NCBI GenBank assembly: GCA_959600905.1 | Contig: CAUGNO010000005.1 | Location: 1 to 64,000 of the forward strand | Length of the DNA stretch: 64,000 nt | Direction of reading: 5' to 3' | Source: UMGS1975 sp959600905 | GTDB lineage: Bacteria > Bacillota > Clostridia > Christensenellales > QAND01 | Shown: in pieces, positions 1-8,651 of the stretch | How positions within the stretch are numbered: the stretch's first letter is position 1 | Layout of the letters: the number at the start of each line of letters is the position of its first letter | Made by a program: the position numbers and the translations under genes | Notes under the pieces: model-generated | What the model was told of the DNA's origin: nothing | Database searches by the model: none | The model's input: the letters and a program-made list of their open reading frames with translations, nothing else

Positions 1-31
1 CAAAAAGGTATACTTTCCAAGGCAAATACCA

Positions 32-283
32 TCAGCCGGGCAGGCCGTTTTCCTGGCGCTCCATATTTTCCACGACAACATCATAGATTTCGCCTAGGGA
101 AGCGCAGTATTCCAAGACCTGCCAAGGCTCATTGGTATGGTAATGGATTTTAATCAGCGTTTCATCGCCTACGGCCAAAAGGCAGTCTCCCTTGATATGT
201 TGGGTGATGTATTCGTTGATGGCATCTTCGGAAAGATCTTTGCCATCGATCAACAGCTGTGTATCAAATTTATATTCCAGCAT
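32..283 (-). CDS. Small stand-alone protein resembling the C-terminal domain of YloV/DAK2-type proteins
   Basis: The 83-residue product has the pattern of the C-terminal domain of YloV-like (DAK2 fusion) proteins: an N-terminal YKFDTQLLIDG strand, a central GDCLLAVGDETLIKIHYHTN segment and a final LGEIYDVVVENM strand. In the family this domain normally follows a DAK2 domain; here it stands alone, and no DAK2 or DegV gene is adjacent. I chose the ATG at 283 because a GGAAAGGA ribosome binding site lies 8 nt upstream; the ATG at 292 and TTG at 301 would overlap that site. The biochemical role is not known; involvement with fatty-acid or glycerol kinases is only family inference. Confidence 0.7.
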   Translation of the reverse strand: MLEYKFDTQLLIDGKDLSEDAINEYITQHIKGDCLLAVGDETLIKIHYHTNEPWQVLEYCASLGEIYDVVVENMERQENGLPG

Positions 284-315
284 AGCGCGCATCCTTTCCA
301 AAAAATAACAAAATC

Positions 316-344
316 ATTGTACAGAAATTCCGCTTTGTCCGCAA
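316..344 (-). promoter_or_regulatory. Sigma-A-type promoter for the small YloV-C-like gene
   Basis: On the minus strand a TTGCGG -35 box (339-344) and a TACAAT -10 box (316-321) are separated by 17 nt and lie about 33 nt upstream of the ATG at 283. Confidence 0.55.
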
Positions 345-521
345 TGCGGTTCGGCTAAATTCCCCAAAAAAGGGAGGATTCGCAAGAAAATCGGCGCATA
401 AAATCCAGATATAATGATGCGTAAATATATATTTGCTGAAAATAAGGACAATCTAAGACACGTGACAGCAGCGGATCGCGGCGGAGAGGCGGAAAACATA
501 AAGAATCAAAGAGGATTTTCC

Positions 522-550
522 TTGCAAAACTATGCTGTGGGTGATATAAT
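522..550 (+). promoter_or_regulatory. Sigma-A promoter upstream of secG
   Basis: TTGCAA (522-527), a 17-nt spacer and a perfect TATAAT (545-550) lie 36 nt before the secG start. The rest of 345-521 shows no gene or recognisable site. Confidence 0.7.
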
Positions 551-585
551 CCATCTGATACACAAGCTAGTGGAGGGATTTCCCA

Positions 586-834
586 GTGACAACTGTCATC
601 ACAATTGGAAAAATATTATTATGCATCCTTTGCGTATTCGTCGTATTCATCATTGCGGCGCAAAAGCCGGCGGACGATAACCCGGGCGCGGCGCTGGGAC
701 AGGGGAACAGCGATTCCTATGCGAACAAGATGAGATCCCGTACGGTAGAAGGCAAGCTCAACCGGATGACAAAAATCGGCGGCATTGCCGTTGGCATTGT
801 TTCCTTTGCTCTGGTGCTGATGCAGAGCCTATAA
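586..834 (+). CDS. secG: Preprotein translocase subunit SecG
   Basis: The 82-residue protein has two hydrophobic segments (about residues 4-24 and 62-80) joined by a polar loop with the SecG-like pattern GxxxGxG near residue 35 and a conserved NKMRSRTxEGKLNRMTK stretch. SecG is the small accessory subunit of the SecYEG channel in the cytoplasmic membrane. The GTG start at 586 has a GGAGGG site 8 nt upstream. Its place directly before rnr and smpB-ssrA is the usual Firmicute order secG-rnr-smpB-ssrA, which supports the call. Confidence 0.88.
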   Translation: MTTVITIGKILLCILCVFVVFIIAAQKPADDNPGAALGQGNSDSYANKMRSRTVEGKLNRMTKIGGIAVGIVSFALVLMQSL

Positions 835-864
835 TGGGCGGGGCCAAATAAAGATAAAAAACGG

Positions 865-899
865 AAAAGGTGCTCTTCATAAAGGGGCGCCTTTTTTTT
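865..899 (+). terminator. Intrinsic terminator after secG
   Basis: AAAAGGTGC (865-873) pairs with GCGCCTTTT (887-895), with one G:U pair, and runs into a T tract ending at 899. It sits just before the ribosome binding site of rnr, so it may attenuate rather than block read-through into rnr. Confidence 0.65.
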
Positions 900-908
900 G
901 GAGGAAAT

Positions 909-3134
909 GTGGAACTTTATAACCAAGCGATAGAGCGAGATATTATAGCATATTTGCAGGATCAGACCGTGCCGGTTTCCCAGGCGGAGCTGGAAAAAGC
1001 GCTGGCGCTGGGCCGAGATGAAGCGGCAGATCGGCTGATGCGCATGGCAGATGAGGGGCTGCTGATGCAGACCAAGCGGGGCAAATGGGCGTTGCCGCAG
1101 CTCTTGGGCTGTGTATGCGGCCGGGTGCAGGGCACGCGCAAGGGCTTTGCGTTTTTGCTGCCGGAAGATGGCAGCGAGGATGTATTTTTGCCGCAGGATG
1201 CGCTGCTGGGGGCCATGCATGGGGATCGTGCCCTGGTACGCACCTTTGCGCCGACCAAGCGCGGCAGGGGCTTGCAGCGGGAAGGGGAGGTGCTGCGCAT
1301 TTTGCAGCGCGCCCGCCAAACGCTGGTAGGGACGCTGGAAAAGGGGCACTATGCCTCTTTCTTAACGCCGGAGGACAGGCGGCTGCCGGATCTATTTATC
1401 CCAAAGGGGAAGACGGGCGGCGCGCAGCACGGACAGCTTGTGGTGGCAAAAATTACCGCCTACCAGCAGGACAACCGCAATGCGGAGGGCGAAGTGATCG
1501 AGATCCTGGGCGAAGCGGGCTCGGCAGAGGCGGATCTGCTGGGCATCATCCGCCATTATGGGCTGAAAGAGACGTTTGAAACCAAAACGCTGATGGAGGC
1601 CAAGGAGGTGCCGCAGCAGGTCACAAGCCGGGAAAGCGCAACGCGGGAGGATTTTCGCAATCTTTTGACGGTGACCATCGACGGCGCAGACGCCAGAGAT
1701 TTTGACGACGCCATCTCGCTGGAGCGTACGGATGTGGGCTATGCGCTGTATGTGCATATTGCGGATGTAACGCACTATGTAAAGCCGGGCAGTGCGCTGG
1801 ATAAAGAGGCATATGAACGGGGCACAAGCGTATACTTCCCGGGGGCGGTGCTGCCTATGCTGCCGGAGGCCCTTTCCAACGGGATCTGCTCTTTGAACCA
1901 AAAAGAGGATCGGCTGACGCTTTCCTGCATCATGCAAGTGGATCAAAATGGGTATGTAATGGGATACCGTTTTGCGCGCGGGGTCATCAATGTGGATAAG
2001 CGCGTGACCTATGAGGACGCCAACGCCATTTTGGAGCGGGGCGACAAAGCATTAGCCAACGACTATCAGGCCGTGCTGCCGCTTTTGGAAGAGATGCGTG
2101 CTCTGGCGGAAAAGCTGATGGGCAACAAGCAGCGGCGGGGCAGCCTGGATTTTGAGTTTCCGGAGTCCGCCTTTACGCTAAACGAAGAAGGCCGGGCGGT
2201 GGATGTCTTTGTGCATGAACGCGGCATTGCCAACCGCATGATTGAGGAGTTCATGCTGCTGGCAAACGAATGCGCCGCGAAATTTGCCGGGCAATACGAG
2301 CTGCCGTTCCTGTACCGGGTGCATGAGGACCCGGCGGAGGAAAAGATGGCGGAGTTTTTTGCGATGTGCAAAGCACTGGGCGTATCGTTTCAAAAGCCGA
2401 AGCGTAGGCTGAAACCGAGGGATTTACAGGCGCTTTTGGCACAGACGGAGAAGGAGCCGTACGCAGATGCGGTAAGCCGCGTGATGCTTCGCAGCCTGAA
2501 AAAGGCGCGGTACTGTGAGGAGGACCTGGGGCATTTCGGCCTGGCGCTCAAGCATTACTGCCATTTTACATCGCCCATCCGTCGGTATCCCGATGTGGTG
2601 GTGCACCGCGCTATCATTGCAAAGCTAGAGGGCGGGCTGTCTGAAAAGGCGTTGGAGCAGCAGACGCTCCAGATGCCGGAATTTGGCCGCCATACCAGCG
2701 AATGTGAACGCGTTGCGATGGAAGCCGAGCGGGCGGTGGATGATCTGAAGCGGGCGGAATATATGCAGGATAAGATCGGGGAGGTCTATGAAGGGGTTGT
2801 TTCGTCGGTTACGGCGTTTGGGCTGTTTGTAGAGCTGCCAAACACCATCGAAGGGCTGATTCCCATTGCCATGCTGGAGGATGATTATTACATTTACGAT
2901 GAGCAGCTCTATCGGCTGATTGGCCGCAGCACAGGCACGGTGTATGCGCTGGGGCAGCGCGTAACGGTGAAGGTAACGGCGGTGGATCTGGCGATGCGCC
3001 GCGTGGAATTTGCCTTGGAAGGAGCGGAGACGGTAGCGGGAACCAAGCCGCATAAACAGGAGCACCGGACGCGAAACCAGAAAAAAGCGCAGGGAAAACG
3101 GCGCAGGGGGCGGCAAAAACGGCGCCGCAGGTAG
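909..3134 (+). CDS. rnr: Ribonuclease R
   Basis: About 741 residues. This is a processive 3'-to-5' exoribonuclease that degrades structured RNA and works with trans-translation. An N-terminal winged-helix region is followed by cold-shock OB folds (about 60-230), the RNB catalytic domain with the metal-binding DARDFDDAISL motif, and a C-terminal S1 domain (VYEGVVSSVTAFGLFVEL) before a very basic tail rich in K/R/Q. I start it at the GTG at 909, preceded by GGAGG at 900-904; an earlier GTG at 870 lies inside the upstream terminator and is rejected. Next to smpB and ssrA, which fits its known partnership with tmRNA in turnover of faulty mRNA. Confidence 0.95.
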   Translation: MELYNQAIERDIIAYLQDQTVPVSQAELEKALALGRDEAADRLMRMADEGLLMQTKRGKWALPQLLGCVCGRVQGTRKGFAFLLPEDGSEDVFLPQDALLGAMHGDRALVRTFAPTKRGRGLQREGEVLRILQRARQTLVGTLEKGHYASFLTPEDRRLPDLFIPKGKTGGAQHGQLVVAKITAYQQDNRNAEGEVIEILGEAGSAEADLLGIIRHYGLKETFETKTLMEAKEVPQQVTSRESATREDFRNLLTVTIDGADARDFDDAISLERTDVGYALYVHIADVTHYVKPGSALDKEAYERGTSVYFPGAVLPMLPEALSNGICSLNQKEDRLTLSCIMQVDQNGYVMGYRFARGVINVDKRVTYEDANAILERGDKALANDYQAVLPLLEEMRALAEKLMGNKQRRGSLDFEFPESAFTLNEEGRAVDVFVHERGIANRMIEEFMLLANECAAKFAGQYELPFLYRVHEDPAEEKMAEFFAMCKALGVSFQKPKRRLKPRDLQALLAQTEKEPYADAVSRVMLRSLKKARYCEEDLGHFGLALKHYCHFTSPIRRYPDVVVHRAIIAKLEGGLSEKALEQQTLQMPEFGRHTSECERVAMEAERAVDDLKRAEYMQDKIGEVYEGVVSSVTAFGLFVELPNTIEGLIPIAMLEDDYYIYDEQLYRLIGRSTGTVYALGQRVTVKVTAVDLAMRRVEFALEGAETVAGTKPHKQEHRTRNQKKAQGKRRRGRQKRRRR

Positions 3135-3197
3135 TGGCGCAGGAATCGGAAACCTGATATACTATACAGTACGACAAAGGAAAGGGGGCGGGCGCGT

Positions 3198-3665
3198 ATG
3201 CCGGCATCTACGGGAAAAAAAATCGCCATACAGAACAGACGGGCCCGTCACGAGTATTTTGTGGAGGACAGGGTAGAGGCCGGCCTGGTATTGAGCGGTA
3301 CGGAGGTAAAATCCCTGCGCAAGGGGCGGGGCAACCTTCAGGACAGCTACATTCAGATCCGAGAGGGCGAAGCGTTTGTCTTGGGCTTTCATATTTCGCC
3401 CTATGAGCAGGGCAATATTTTCAACCGTGATCCTTTGCGGGAGAAAAAGCTGCTGTTGCACAAGGCGGAGATCCGAAAGCTGCAGGCGCAGGTGATGCGC
3501 GACGGGTATACGCTGATTCCTCTTTCCGTCTATTTTTCCAAAAACAGAGCAAAGCTGGAGGTGGGCGTTTGCAAGGGCAAAAAGCTGTACGATAAGCGCG
3601 CCGCCGCCAAGGCCAAGGATGATGCCCGCGAAATGGAACGCGCGTTCCGCGAGCGGCAGAAATAA
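3198..3665 (+). CDS. smpB: SsrA-binding protein SmpB
   Basis: 155 residues, the normal SmpB length. It binds tmRNA and brings it to stalled ribosomes. Family motifs include NRRARHEYFVEDRVEAGLVL, GTEVKSLRKG, DSYIQIREGEAFVLGFHISPY and the basic C-terminal tail KGKKLYDKRAAAKAKD that enters the mRNA channel. Start ATG 3198 follows an AAGGGGGCGG site. The ssrA RNA gene begins 9 nt after its stop codon. Confidence 0.97.
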   Translation: MPASTGKKIAIQNRRARHEYFVEDRVEAGLVLSGTEVKSLRKGRGNLQDSYIQIREGEAFVLGFHISPYEQGNIFNRDPLREKKLLLHKAEIRKLQAQVMRDGYTLIPLSVYFSKNRAKLEVGVCKGKKLYDKRAAAKAKDDAREMERAFRERQK

Positions 3666-3674
3666 CATGTACAT

Positions 3675-4027
3675 GGGGGCGTAACGGTTTCGACGGGGAC
3701 ACGTGACGCCGGGTAAGCGAGCCGCAGGCGCCGGAACTGCGATAAAAGCCGGCAAAAAAAATAAACGCGAACAAAAACGAAGTCGCACTCGCAGCGTAAC
3801 GCTGCGACGTTTCGCCCACCTTGCCCACCGGGTGGGGCCGAAACGCCATTAGGTGGGGCCCTGTTAGGGGGAAAGCTTTGACCCTTTAACAGCCAACGAT
3901 GAAGCTACCAAACCCGGGACCCTTTGGGCAGGGGCCCGGGCAAGGGAATGGAAAATGCCCAATGCGCTCGGAGAAAGCCTGGTGGGACGGTTTTCGGACA
4001 GGGGTTCGACTCCCCTCGCCTCCACCA
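3675..4027 (+). ncRNA. ssrA: Transfer-messenger RNA (tmRNA)
   Basis: The 5' end GGGGGCG (3675-3681) pairs with CGCCTCC (4017-4023) to form a tRNA-like acceptor stem, with a G:U at the third pair, the alanine identity element. The 3' end has the T-arm GGTTCGACTCC and an encoded CCA (4025-4027). The resume codon is GCA at 3752 and the open frame runs to TAA at 3797-3799, encoding AKKINANKNEVALAA, which ends in the ALAA-type degradation signal. One-piece (not permuted) form, 353 nt, directly after smpB. Confidence 0.97.
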
Positions 4028-4120
4028 GCGGCAAGTTGCCGCAACCAATATCGCAATTCACGTTGGTGGGTTGCGATATTTTTGTTGTCCGAAAGGAAAT
4101 ATCCATTCCGACAGCTTCTG
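4028..4120 (+). repeat. Hairpin repeat, copy A (also ssrA terminator)
   Basis: This copy begins at the last base of ssrA with the small palindrome CGGCAAgTTGCCG, followed by the perfect 10-bp stem AATATCGCAA (4047-4056) / TTGCGATATT (4071-4080) and a short T run, which would terminate ssrA. A second copy lies at 4502-4594 in the same orientation, roughly 85 % identical by eye over about 78 nt. The loop ATTCACGTTGG is conserved. Confidence 0.75.
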
Positions 4121-4501
4121 CCGCGCCGCTGCGGACGGTATATCGTTCGCAGCAATCTTTTTTCAAAATCACTTCTCACTCATTCTGTCGCAGATCCTCT
4201 CCGAATCCAACCCGCTTCGATTCGGTCTTTGATTACAATGCCGGGTATCTTTTATTCAACGCTTCTCACGTTGGAATAAAGCAAACTTTGCTCCGACTTG
4301 TTTTTTGCCTTTTGCAGAAGAATAAGCCATTCGCCCATTTCCTTGCGCCTTCTCCTTCTCTTTCGCAAAAAGTCACGCTCGGCTCGCCTGTTCGGCTACA
4401 AACGAGCTCAAGACGGTTTGACGTTGCTGCTTTTACGAGTGATCAAGGTTCGATTCCATGTGATGGGCATGCAAAAATGTCTTTTTCCTGTGCCTTTCCC
4501 T
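4121..4501. other. Non-coding stretch between the two hairpin repeats
   Basis: I see no convincing gene here. The open frames that cross it have no ribosome binding site and no family resemblance. At 4447-4457 there is GGTTCGATTCC, identical in pattern to a tRNA/tmRNA T-arm, but no matching acceptor, D- or anticodon arm could be drawn. Confidence 0.5.
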
Positions 4502-4594
4502 GCGGCAGGTTGCCGCAACAAAAAGATCGCAATTCACGTTGGCGGGCTGCGATCTTTTTGTTGCCCGAAAGAAATATCCATTTCGGCAGTCTCC
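4502..4594 (+). repeat. Hairpin repeat, copy B
   Basis: Second copy of the element that follows ssrA. The palindrome is CGGCAGGTTGCCG and the long stem is AAAAAGATCGCA (4520-4531) / TGCGATCTTTTT (4548-4559), 12 bp and perfect. Compared with copy A the T-A pair in the stem is replaced by G-C, so pairing is kept while the sequence changes. It ends in a T run and could act as a terminator, but no gene is seen directly upstream. Confidence 0.7.
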
Positions 4595-4814
4595 GCGGCG
4601 CCGAATTGCCTGAGAGTGTGTTGTAGTGCCTTACGGTATACGCCTTGCGCATATAAATAAAGCTGTATGCTATACTGTGCATACCGAAGAGCAAAGCGGG
4701 ATTAACAAGAGATTCCCCCGTGCGCGGTGAAGGAAAGCATGCATGCTGCGCTTCAACGGCGGGGCATGGAGGGAATGTGGATGTGCTTGGGCACGGGAAT
4801 AGGAAAGTAAAAGG
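4595..4814 (+). promoter_or_regulatory. Leader region with possible extended -10 promoter
   Basis: No gene is visible. TGCTATACT near 4667-4675 is an extended -10 box, and TTGCGC at about 4647 could be a poorly spaced -35. The remaining roughly 130 nt before the zinc-ribbon gene would form a long 5' leader; a sequence GAGGGAAT lies near 4771. Confidence 0.35.
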
Positions 4815-7421
4815 GTGGGCGTATCGATGATAGATTTAAAGAACTGGTGTGAAAGCCGTCATTGGGAAGAACTGCTTGGCTGTTATATGGAAGCGGACAA
4901 CCCGCTGCCGCCGGAATGCATAGGCTTTTCGTCCGGCAAACTGGTTGAATGGAAATGCCGTGTTTGTGGACAAAAATGGTATGCTACCCCCAATAAAATG
5001 AACCGAAAACGCCAGGATCGGACGGTATGCCCGTTTTGCAGCCATGAACGGCCCAGCGCATTTTACAATGCTGCGGTTCTGTATCCCGAACTGATTCACT
5101 ATTGGGATGTAGAGAAAAACCAAGGGCGGCTGGAGGATTATCTGCCTAAATCCGGCTACAATGCACATTGGCGCTGCAAGCAGGGACATACTTGGACGCG
5201 CCCCATCGACGAGCAGGTAAAGGCTACGGAACGATACCGGCGCAATCCTTCTCCGCCAAGCGGCGGGCTATGCCCATATTGCAGCCATAGACGGACTTCA
5301 ACGTTTTACAATTTGGCAGCGATACACCCGGAGATAGCCGATCAATGGGATTACAGCAAAAATGGCGCCTTAACCCCGCGGATGGTTTCTCCTTCCAGCC
5401 AGAAAAAGGTATTTTGGCGCTGCGCTTTTAATCCGGCGCATACCTGGGCGGACCGTATCTCTAACCGCACACAGCTGCTGAGAGGGTGCCCTATTTGCTC
5501 TAGGCATTTTCACATTTCGTATACGGCCAGAGCCATATATTACTATTTGTACCGAAACCAAGTGCTTTGCGCCTGCGAGGTGCAGGCAGGGCGGTATATC
5601 ATCGATATTGAAATACAATCGCCGCCGCTGTCTTCCCGGCCGATTGCATTGGAAATCGATGGGTACCATCATCATAAGACTGCCGAGGCCGCTGCCCGCG
5701 AAGCGCGCAAAGACGAATATCTGCGAAAACAGGGGTACTGTGTGATTCGGGTGAAGGAGAGGCCGGAACAGGATGAAGGGATTCAAACGGACGGCGATAC
5801 GATCACCTATCCCTTTTCCGAACAAAACCGCCATCTGGACCGCGTTATCCAATATCTTTTGGTATTCATCGCGGGCGTTCATATAGAGCCGAACCACATA
5901 AAAGACCATTGGAAAATAGAGGCTTTCTACAACCATACGCGAAAGGAGCGTTCTCTGGCTGTTCAATATCCGGAGTTGGCGAAGGAATGGAGCGAGAAAA
6001 ATGAGGAGGGGCCGGATGTGGTTTCTCCGGGGCTGGGGAAAAAACGGTGGTGGAAATGCCCCAAATGCCATCGTGAGTATCAGGCCACGGTACATAACCG
6101 TACCTATCACCATTCTTCCTGCCCCTATTGCGCGCATATCAGAGCGACGCCGGAAAACTGCCTGGCGGCTGTGTATCCGGAGGTGGCCGCGGAATGGGAT
6201 GAGGCCAAAAATGCGCCGCTTAAGCCGACGGATGTGCTGCCCGGTACAGATAAGAGCGTTTGGTGGAAATGCAAAAAGGGCCATAGCTGGCGGGCCTTGA
6301 TCTATACGCGCACGGGGCCAAAGCCCACAAAATGTCCATACTGCCAGGGGCATGCCGTGGAGCCGAAAACATCGCTGGCAGGGAAAACCCCAGCGTTGGC
6401 ACAATACTGGCATCCGTCTAAAAATGCGGTATCCCCTGAGCAGGTTGCGCCCAACTCAAATCAGGTGTTCTGGTGGCAATGCCCAGAGGGCCACGAATGG
6501 CAGGAGGCGCCGGACCAATTGCAAAAGCATGTGCCGGACCGCATCTGCCCCTACTGCAACCGCCGGAGACTATCCAAAGAATATTGCTTGGCGGCGTCGA
6601 ATTCTCCGCTTGCCCGGCTATGGCATCCGTTGAAAAACAGCTGCACTGCGGAGCAGATTGCACCTTATTCCAACAAAAAGGTGTGGTGGAAATGCGAAAA
6701 AGGGCATGAGTGGGAGGCAAGCCCGGGCCAGATGCAGGGCCGGGGCGCAGAAAAGGCCTGCCCTTACTGCAATAACCGAAAGGTTTGGGCCGGAAACTCG
6801 CTGGCGTATCTTGCACCCGAGCTGGCGGCGGATTGGCATCCAGACAGAAATGCCCCGTTGACGCCGGAACAGGTTTTTCCTTGGAGCAGCAAACGCGTTT
6901 GGTGGAAATGCAAAAAAGGGCATGAGTGGCAGACAACACCGGCCAAACGGCACCTGCGCGGAGATGGGTGCCCGTATTGCTCCGGACACAGGGCCTCGGC
7001 AGAGAACTGCCTTGCGGCCATACATCCTGAAATTGCCAAAGAGTGGGATGGGGAGAAGAATGCGCCGCTGACCCCGCAGGATGTGACGCCCGGAAGCGGC
7101 AAGCGGGTTTGGTGGAAATGCAAGCAGGGGCATACATGGCAGTCGACAGTGGATGGGCGCATCCATAGCAAGGGCTGCCCCGTGTGCCATCATGAACAGA
7201 TCCGGCATCAATCCTTTGCTAAGGAGCATCCGGAACTGCTTGCTGAGTGGGATGCTGGCAAAAATGACCGCCCGCCCGAACAATATGCCGCCCGCTCCAA
7301 TGCCAAGGTATGGTGGAAATGCAAGCAGGGCCACCGGTGGCAGGCGACGCTGGACAGCCGTTCCCAAGGGAGCGGATGCCTCGTATGCGCCAGAGAGCAA
7401 AGAAAACGCAATCTGAATTGA
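4815..7421 (+). CDS. Ten-zinc-ribbon protein with an embedded PD-(D/E)XK-like nuclease domain
   Basis: 868 residues from the GTG at 4815 (AGGAAAG 7 nt upstream); ATG 4827 is an alternative start. Ten tandem units follow the pattern W-W-K-C-x2-GHxW ... CPYC, like the probable zinc-ribbon family DUF4379: three before and seven after a central domain at about residues 235-330. Between units come helical linkers of the form CLAAxxPExAxEWxxxKNxxLTP. The central domain reads YIIDIEI ... ALEIDGYHHH ... RKDEYLRKQGYCVIRVKE, the layout of Vsr/DUF559-type nucleases with D, E-x-D and a K on the last strands. Catalysis and target are inferred, not shown. The CxxC pairs would bind zinc. The gene stands alone downstream of ssrA, a frequent insertion hot spot, but no integrase is seen. 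Confidence 0.85.
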   Translation: MGVSMIDLKNWCESRHWEELLGCYMEADNPLPPECIGFSSGKLVEWKCRVCGQKWYATPNKMNRKRQDRTVCPFCSHERPSAFYNAAVLYPELIHYWDVEKNQGRLEDYLPKSGYNAHWRCKQGHTWTRPIDEQVKATERYRRNPSPPSGGLCPYCSHRRTSTFYNLAAIHPEIADQWDYSKNGALTPRMVSPSSQKKVFWRCAFNPAHTWADRISNRTQLLRGCPICSRHFHISYTARAIYYYLYRNQVLCACEVQAGRYIIDIEIQSPPLSSRPIALEIDGYHHHKTAEAAAREARKDEYLRKQGYCVIRVKERPEQDEGIQTDGDTITYPFSEQNRHLDRVIQYLLVFIAGVHIEPNHIKDHWKIEAFYNHTRKERSLAVQYPELAKEWSEKNEEGPDVVSPGLGKKRWWKCPKCHREYQATVHNRTYHHSSCPYCAHIRATPENCLAAVYPEVAAEWDEAKNAPLKPTDVLPGTDKSVWWKCKKGHSWRALIYTRTGPKPTKCPYCQGHAVEPKTSLAGKTPALAQYWHPSKNAVSPEQVAPNSNQVFWWQCPEGHEWQEAPDQLQKHVPDRICPYCNRRRLSKEYCLAASNSPLARLWHPLKNSCTAEQIAPYSNKKVWWKCEKGHEWEASPGQMQGRGAEKACPYCNNRKVWAGNSLAYLAPELAADWHPDRNAPLTPEQVFPWSSKRVWWKCKKGHEWQTTPAKRHLRGDGCPYCSGHRASAENCLAAIHPEIAKEWDGEKNAPLTPQDVTPGSGKRVWWKCKQGHTWQSTVDGRIHSKGCPVCHHEQIRHQSFAKEHPELLAEWDAGKNDRPPEQYAARSNAKVWWKCKQGHRWQATLDSRSQGSGCLVCAREQRKRNLN

Positions 7422-7544
7422 TGGCCCGGCCGCCGCTGCTTTTGGATACCACGCGGCGCCCTTGCCGTATAAAACAGCATGGAATTGACAGATGCATACA
7501 GCGATTATATGATGAAGAAAAATGCGGTGTGGAGGGAATTGGCA

Positions 7545-8651
7545 ATGAGGATCGATGCGTTGGATGTGTACTATGTGGCCCATCCGTTGGTAGAGCCATG
7601 GACGACGGCGTATGGCTCTGACCCTGTGATCTATTCTGTGATGGTAAAGCTGACAAGCGGCGGGGAAACGTCCTGGAGCGAATCCTGTCCGTTTTTGGCG
7701 CCGACCTATTCGCCGGAATGCGCCTACGGGGCCTATTATGTGGCCAGCGAATTTTTGGCGCCGCTGGTACTGGGAAAGTCCTTTGAGTCGGCGGAGGAGA
7801 TCAACCAGGCGATGGCGTGCGTGAAAGGCAATCCGTTTGCGCATGCGGCCATAGAAATTGCTTGGTGGACCATGCAATCCAAACTGACGAAAACGCCGCT
7901 GCATACGCTTTTGGGCGGCAGCGATGACGAGATTGATACCGGCGCGGATTTTGGGCGGCAGCCAAGCCTGGACCGCCTGATGGAGCGCATCGATGGAGCG
8001 ATCCGCGAGGGCTATAAGCGCATCAAGCTCAAGGCAATGCCGGGCTGGGATTTGGAAATGCTGCAGGCGGTGCGCAGCACATTTCCGAAGTTTACCTTTC
8101 ATATCGACTGCAACGCCGGCTACACGCTGGACGATTTGCCGATGTTTGAAAAGATCGATAAGCTGGGCCTGGCAATGATAGAGCAGCCGTTGTTTCATGC
8201 CGATGTGATCGACCATGCAAAGCTGCAGAGCCGCCTAGAGACGCCCATATGTCTGGACGAAAGCATTTCCTCTATATACATGGCGGAAAAGGCGATAGAG
8301 CTGGGCGCATGCAAAGTTATCAATATAAAGCCGGGGCGATGCGGCGGGCTGTACAATGCCCAGCGCATCAACCAGCTGGCACAGCAGGCGGGCATCGGCT
8401 GCTGGATCGGCGGGATGCTGGAAAGCGCGGTGGGCGCGGGCATTTGCGTAGAGCTGGCCGCGATGAACAACATGGTATATCCCAGCGACCTGTTTCCCTC
8501 CAGCCGGTTTTACACAGAGGAGATTTCGCAAAACGAGGTCGTATTTTCCAGCCCGGCCAAGATGCGCCCGTCTATGGCGCATGGCAATGCCTATGTGCCG
8601 GAGGAAGCAAAGCTAAAACAGCGCACCGTGGCGCACAAGCATTGCGAATAA
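7545..8651 (+). CDS. Enolase-superfamily enzyme, MenC / N-acylamino-acid racemase type
   Basis: 368 residues with the muconate-cycloisomerase-type barrel. Catalytic pattern: KLK in IKLKAMPGW, metal ligands D in FHIDCNAGY, E in IEQPL, D in CLDESI, and K in INIKPGRCGG, followed by WIGGMLESAVGAG. These are the residues of o-succinylbenzoate synthase and N-succinyl- or N-acylamino-acid racemases. No other menaquinone gene is nearby, so a racemase or epimerase role is more likely than OSB synthesis. Start ATG 7545 has a GGAGGG site 8 nt upstream; an earlier ATG at 7479 in frame lacks one. Confidence 0.82.
   Translation: MRIDALDVYYVAHPLVEPWTTAYGSDPVIYSVMVKLTSGGETSWSESCPFLAPTYSPECAYGAYYVASEFLAPLVLGKSFESAEEINQAMACVKGNPFAHAAIEIAWWTMQSKLTKTPLHTLLGGSDDEIDTGADFGRQPSLDRLMERIDGAIREGYKRIKLKAMPGWDLEMLQAVRSTFPKFTFHIDCNAGYTLDDLPMFEKIDKLGLAMIEQPLFHADVIDHAKLQSRLETPICLDESISSIYMAEKAIELGACKVINIKPGRCGGLYNAQRINQLAQQAGIGCWIGGMLESAVGAGICVELAAMNNMVYPSDLFPSSRFYTEEISQNEVVFSSPAKMRPSMAHGNAYVPEEAKLKQRTVAHKHCE

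Noticed and set aside
870..908. Earlier GTG start for RNase R at 870
   Set aside because: It lies within the secG terminator and has no ribosome binding site; GTG 909 follows GGAGG.
4447..4457. T-arm-like GGTTCGATTCC, considered as a tRNA gene or an attachment-site copy of the ssrA end
   Set aside because: No acceptor, D- or anticodon arm can be folded around it, and similarity to the ssrA 3' end stops after this universal motif.
3955..4626. Plus-strand open frame running from inside ssrA through both hairpin repeats
   Set aside because: It begins inside the tmRNA, crosses two terminator-like hairpins and has no recognisable domain.
5960..7400. Regularly spaced DNA repeats considered as a CRISPR array
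   Set aside because: They are in frame, vary at third codon positions and encode zinc-ribbon modules.
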